This document shows positions 60,951 to 64,000 of a DNA stretch of 64,000 nucleotides, in pieces (position 1 is the stretch's first letter; every line of letters begins with the position of its first letter). The translations under genes were made by a program, and so were the position numbers. The notes below the pieces were generated by a model. The model was not told where the DNA came from and made no database searches. It worked only from the letters and a program-made list of their open reading frames with translations. This stretch comes from Marinomonas ostreistagni (GTDB taxonomy: Bacteria; Pseudomonadota; Gammaproteobacteria; Pseudomonadales; Marinomonadaceae): the NCBI RefSeq assembly GCF_016461785.1, contig NZ_JAEMUH010000009.1, forward strand, positions 62,001-126,000, written 5' to 3'.

Positions 60951-61952
60951 CTACTGAACCTTATAAAACGCTTTGTACCAATCAACAAAGCGTTGAATGC
61001 CCTCTTTCACCGCCACGCTTGGGGTAAAATCAATCGCTTTAAACAGGTCTTCCGTGTCGGCAAAGGTGGTGTATACATCCCCCGCCTGCATGGGTAAGAA
61101 GTTCTTCTTCGCTTCGACACCCAAGGAATCTTCCAAGGCCTGCACCATATCCATCAGTTTCACCGGACTGCCGTGACCGATGTTAAACACACGGTACGGC
61201 GCCGTCGCACTGACATTCGGCGTGTTGGCTTCATTGTCTTGCGCCGTTGGGATCACGTCTTGAATACGCACCACAGCTTCAACAATATCGTCGATAAAAG
61301 TGAAATCACGCTGCATATCGCCGTGGTTGTAGATATCGATACTCTCGCCCACTAGGATCGCTTTGGCAAACTTAAACAGCGCCATATCCGGGCGCCCCCA
61401 AGGGCCATAAACGGTAAAGAAGCGCAACCCCGTGGTCGGCAATTGGTACAAATGCGAGTATGAATGGGCCATCAACTCATTCGACTTTTTGGTCGCCGCA
61501 TACAAAGAGATCGGATGATCGACATTGTCTTCGGTGGAAAAAGGAATGCACTTATTCAAACCATACACAGAGCTGGAAGACGCGTATACCAGATGCTCAA
61601 TCTTATGGTGACGGCAACATTCTATGATCGACAAAAAGCCAGTTAAGTTACTGGCGCCGTAGGCCATTGGATTATCGATGGAGTAACGTACGCCAGCTTG
61701 CGCTGCCAAGTGAATCACACGATCAAATTGCTCCTCTTGAAACAGGTCATTCAGAGCGTCGTAATCTTCGATACTGCGTGTGTGAAAACTAAAGTTGTCG
61801 TGGGCAAAATGCTCCAGACGTGCGTGTTTTAAGCTGACATCGTAGTAATCGTTAAGGTTATCCACGCCAACGACCGTATGACCTGCTTCGCACAAGCGCT
61901 TTGCAACATAACTACCAATAAAACCGGCTGCGCCAGTCACTAAAAACTTCAT
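60951..61952 (-). CDS. UDP-glucuronate 4-epimerase-like NAD-dependent epimerase
   Basis: 333 residues. GxxGxxG (GAAGFIGSYVA), the substrate region SSSSVYGLNKCIPFS, YxxxK (YAATK) and FFTVYGPWGRPDMALFKF are characteristic of UDP-GlcA 4-epimerases (CapI/LspL-like). It makes a sugar nucleotide precursor for surface polysaccharide. It overlaps the ArnT-like gene by 4 bases (ATGA), so precursor and transferase are made together. Confidence 0.88.
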   Translation of the reverse strand: MKFLVTGAAGFIGSYVAKRLCEAGHTVVGVDNLNDYYDVSLKHARLEHFAHDNFSFHTRSIEDYDALNDLFQEEQFDRVIHLAAQAGVRYSIDNPMAYGASNLTGFLSIIECCRHHKIEHLVYASSSSVYGLNKCIPFSTEDNVDHPISLYAATKKSNELMAHSYSHLYQLPTTGLRFFTVYGPWGRPDMALFKFAKAILVGESIDIYNHGDMQRDFTFIDDIVEAVVRIQDVIPTAQDNEANTPNVSATAPYRVFNIGHGSPVKLMDMVQALEDSLGVEAKKNFLPMQAGDVYTTFADTEDLFKAIDFTPSVAVKEGIQRFVDWYKAFYKVQ

Positions 61953-63667
61953 AACACACGATCCTCAGAAAACGGCATCTGATAACGCTTCAGCGCCTTA
62001 GGCGGTGCACACTCAGCGAGCATGTCAACGCGATCTAACAATAGCCATTCACCACCATGGCCGATGCCCATCAACTCGCCACCGCTGATGTCAAAACATG
62101 GGGTGGGCTCTTCTTTTGGCACCAACAAGTAACGATTTGGCTGCTCTTGTTGCCAAAACCAAGCGTTGCGGTACTGCTCTTCCATCGGCGCTAGATAACT
62201 AAAATGCGTCAATGGTATCGGTGAGAACAATAAAAACTGCTCTTTGAACTTCACTAAGCCTAGTTCCGCCTCAGGACCAATGCGCTCTGCCGTATCTGCC
62301 ATGATTTTTTGCGCTCCAGCACGCACCGGTTCCATCACCACATAGCCCCAAGTACTGTACAGCAACCAAGTCGCGGCCATCACCGCACCAAACACTTGCA
62401 ATGCTGGTGCGCGACGCTGCCACAGCAAAATCACCAACCAAGCCATGCCGGATCCAGCAAAGAATAGTGCCACTGTTATTGGGCTGACTACGCCATCAAG
62501 ATGATCCACTAGGGACTTCTTGCCTGCTAACAACATACCCGCAGTCACAAATAGCAGCACAGGTACCAACCAAAGCAGCGCCTTGATCACTCTTTGAAGC
62601 CAACGCTCAGGCGATTGCTGCGCCAACCAAGGCGCCATCAATAACGCTAACATCGGCACCGCGGGCAAGATGTACACACCTCGTTTACCAGGGCTCCAGC
62701 TAAAAAAGAACACCACTAATGCGACCCAAGCGAACAACACCAAGGCAATGCGGTGACGCACTAGGAAACGCCAGAAACTTCGGCTTAACACCATAAACGA
62801 CAGCGGGAACCACAAAGATGGAATCGCTTCGACGAGGTAATACCACCAAGGCAAAATATGGTGCCAAGCATTGGCATAACGCTCACCGGTTTGCTTGAAC
62901 ATAATGTTGTCACGGTAGGCAATAAAATCTGGATTACCACTACTGTCCGCCAAATACAGCATCGGAACCAACCAACACAGCACCGCCAACAGCATAAAGC
63001 CAAGCGTCAATAGCGGTTCCCAAAGCATGCGCCATGAACCACGACGGTTCTGCAAAGCTTGCTGGATGTAAACAGGAATAAAGAACAGGATCGGTAGGAA
63101 GCCAACCCCTTTGGTTATGATGCCCACCCCCATAAAAAAGCCCGAGACACACAACCAGCGTAGATCTGCTTTGACATAAAAGTGGCGAATCAAACCATAC
63201 ATGGCTACCGTGATCCAACAGGCCACCATGGCATCAATTTGCGCGGTTTTCGCCTGCAACATAAATTGTGGCGCCAGCAGCAATAACAGCCCCGCCACTC
63301 GTGCGGTGCGCACATTCCAAAGCTTGGCTGCAATGTCGTACACACACACCAACGTCAACAAAGACGCTAAGGCATTCGGTAGCAAAAATGCCACCTTCAT
63401 ATTGCCTAATAGCCAGTAGAAAAAGGCAATCGACCACATAAATACCGGAGGTTTATCAGGGTACAGCTCACCGCCACGGATGGGGAAGAACCAGTTACCC
63501 GAAGTCACCATCTCTCGGGCGACTTCCGCAAAACGAGGCTCATCCGCTGGCCAAGGTGAACGCAAGCCAATCCCAGCAAAGATGAAAACAAAAGCCATTA
63601 ATAGTAATACGGCTAACACCTTGCCGTAATCATCACTCATTAAGCGTTCGTACAAACGTGAGAACAC
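61949..63667 (-). CDS. ArnT/PMT-family membrane glycosyltransferase
   Basis: 572 residues. The first extracellular motif RSPWPADEPRFAEVAREM (aspartate-glutamate catalytic pair) and about 11-12 hydrophobic segments are typical of the PMT/ArnT group, which transfers lipid-linked sugars at the periplasmic face. The start is a GTG at 63667, preceded by AGGAGAG 7 bases before; that ribosome site lies within the 3' end of the next gene. The epimerase product (galacturonate-type sugar) is a plausible precursor donor, which is inference. Confidence 0.85.
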   Translation of the reverse strand: MFSRLYERLMSDDYGKVLAVLLLMAFVFIFAGIGLRSPWPADEPRFAEVAREMVTSGNWFFPIRGGELYPDKPPVFMWSIAFFYWLLGNMKVAFLLPNALASLLTLVCVYDIAAKLWNVRTARVAGLLLLLAPQFMLQAKTAQIDAMVACWITVAMYGLIRHFYVKADLRWLCVSGFFMGVGIITKGVGFLPILFFIPVYIQQALQNRRGSWRMLWEPLLTLGFMLLAVLCWLVPMLYLADSSGNPDFIAYRDNIMFKQTGERYANAWHHILPWWYYLVEAIPSLWFPLSFMVLSRSFWRFLVRHRIALVLFAWVALVVFFFSWSPGKRGVYILPAVPMLALLMAPWLAQQSPERWLQRVIKALLWLVPVLLFVTAGMLLAGKKSLVDHLDGVVSPITVALFFAGSGMAWLVILLWQRRAPALQVFGAVMAATWLLYSTWGYVVMEPVRAGAQKIMADTAERIGPEAELGLVKFKEQFLLFSPIPLTHFSYLAPMEEQYRNAWFWQQEQPNRYLLVPKEEPTPCFDISGGELMGIGHGGEWLLLDRVDMLAECAPPKALKRYQMPFSEDRVL

Positions 63668-63671
63668 GGAA

Positions 63672-64000
63672 TTACTCTCCTATGGTGACGATATTGGAAT
63701 GCTGCTTTTTATACTGACGATACAAGTGACTAGTAAGTACTAAACTCACGATACCGAGCAGAATACTGACGATGAACTGCCACTGATTAGCCGAGCCAAA
63801 ACCAGAACCTGCTAAAGCAAAAATGATTGTTTGTGGTAAGTAGCCTAAAGCTGAAGCGCTGACAAAGGCCATAAAGGGCACACCGACGGCCCCAGATAAT
63901 AAATTCGTGATGACATTACTTCCAACGGGAAAAATGCGAACCAGTAACACTTTTGAGAAAGGATCAACCGAAACAAATTCGCGGAAGCGCTGATAACGTC
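63672..64000 (-). CDS. TVP38/TMEM64 (VTT) family membrane protein, 5' end beyond window
   Basis: At least 108 C-terminal residues are open from the window edge to the stop at 63672. The SNARE-associated/VTT-type signature VRIFPVGSNVITNLLSGAVGVPFMAFVSASALGYLPQTIIFALAGSG is clear, followed by a last helix and a short charged tail. It is upstream of and coupled to the ArnT-like gene (4-base gap). The start is outside the window. Confidence 0.85.
   Translation of the reverse strand, partial: RYQRFREFVSVDPFSKVLLVRIFPVGSNVITNLLSGAVGVPFMAFVSASALGYLPQTIIFALAGSGFGSANQWQFIVSILLGIVSLVLTSHLYRQYKKQHSNIVTIGE

Noticed and set aside
1..64000. CRISPR arrays, tRNA or rRNA genes, and insertion sequences
   Set aside because: I saw no repeat-spacer pattern, no cloverleaf-like tRNA consensus such as GGTTCRAATCC at the expected spacing, and no transposase-type ORF; a dedicated scan could still reveal one.

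Overview
The window looks like a chromosomal segment of a marine gammaproteobacterium, most likely a Vibrio or close Vibrionaceae relative. Pointers are the thermostable-hemolysin (delta-VPH type) family gene, the lipoprotein 5'-nucleotidase of the Vibrio NutA/UshA type, adjacent rph and yicC genes, and a mobilizable-island-like insertion at yicC. Identification is by protein family resemblance only; no search was run.

Left arm (1-13435). The end of a GtsABCD-like glucose ABC importer operon (partial gtsB, gtsC, gtsD) comes first. An accessory block on the minus strand follows, with lower GC: a 1.1 kb-residue RTX/cadherin/DUF4214 protein, a glycosyltransferase-like protein, a SAM methyltransferase and an NAD-dependent epimerase. 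Core genes follow: ushA/nutA, a DUF2892 membrane protein, a secreted hypothetical, rph (minus) and yicC (plus).

Integrated island (about 13412-35271). The 3' end of yicC (encoding EQIQNIE-stop) is repeated, with synonymous differences, at 35248-35271, followed 3 bases on by a 17-bp hairpin. This is the signature of a tyrosine-recombinase island that replaced the yicC tail and displaced the original one. The island carries an integrase with short GGTGGGCAG repeats near both ends, a small membrane protein, HigBA, a TOTE-type primase-helicase, an iteron-like repeat field, an orphan half HsdS, and a tightly coupled type I restriction operon (hsdM, a 38-codon mini-ORF, dinD-like, hsdS, hsdR, M48 peptidase-like). 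It ends with a DUF927 ATPase with an AlpA regulator, a MerR-methyltransferase fusion and HipBA with two operators. It is a defence/stabilisation island resembling the yicC-inserted mobilizable genomic islands (MGIs) of Vibrio.

Right arm (35272-64000). Next to the island lie an orphan HepT/HEPN-like protein with a degraded catalytic motif and a PLD-helicase-DUF3427 protein with its own dyad operators. Then come a diguanylate cyclase, a SulP transporter, a divergent LysR/VOC pair and a divergent TetR/AhpD-like pair with two 16-bp palindromes. A fusion of a prolyl-4-hydroxylase-type dioxygenase to a tubulin-tyrosine-ligase-type ATP-grasp domain follows.

The compact co-directional cluster at 46744-53124 is the most interesting system outside the island. 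It holds a thermostable-hemolysin (GNAT-like) protein, an acyl-AMP ligase, a haem-oxygenase-like diiron protein, an SDR, a periplasmic TPR protein, a response regulator and a histidine kinase. I infer a small-molecule (probably acyl-derived) biosynthesis pathway with its own two-component control. The window closes with housekeeping and envelope genes: a CACHE-GGDEF cyclase, SpoU methyltransferase, FAD oxidoreductase, LysR/LysE, RlmE, RluF with a long basic tail, UDP-glucuronate-epimerase-like, ArnT-like glycosyltransferase and a TVP38/VTT membrane protein cut by the window edge.
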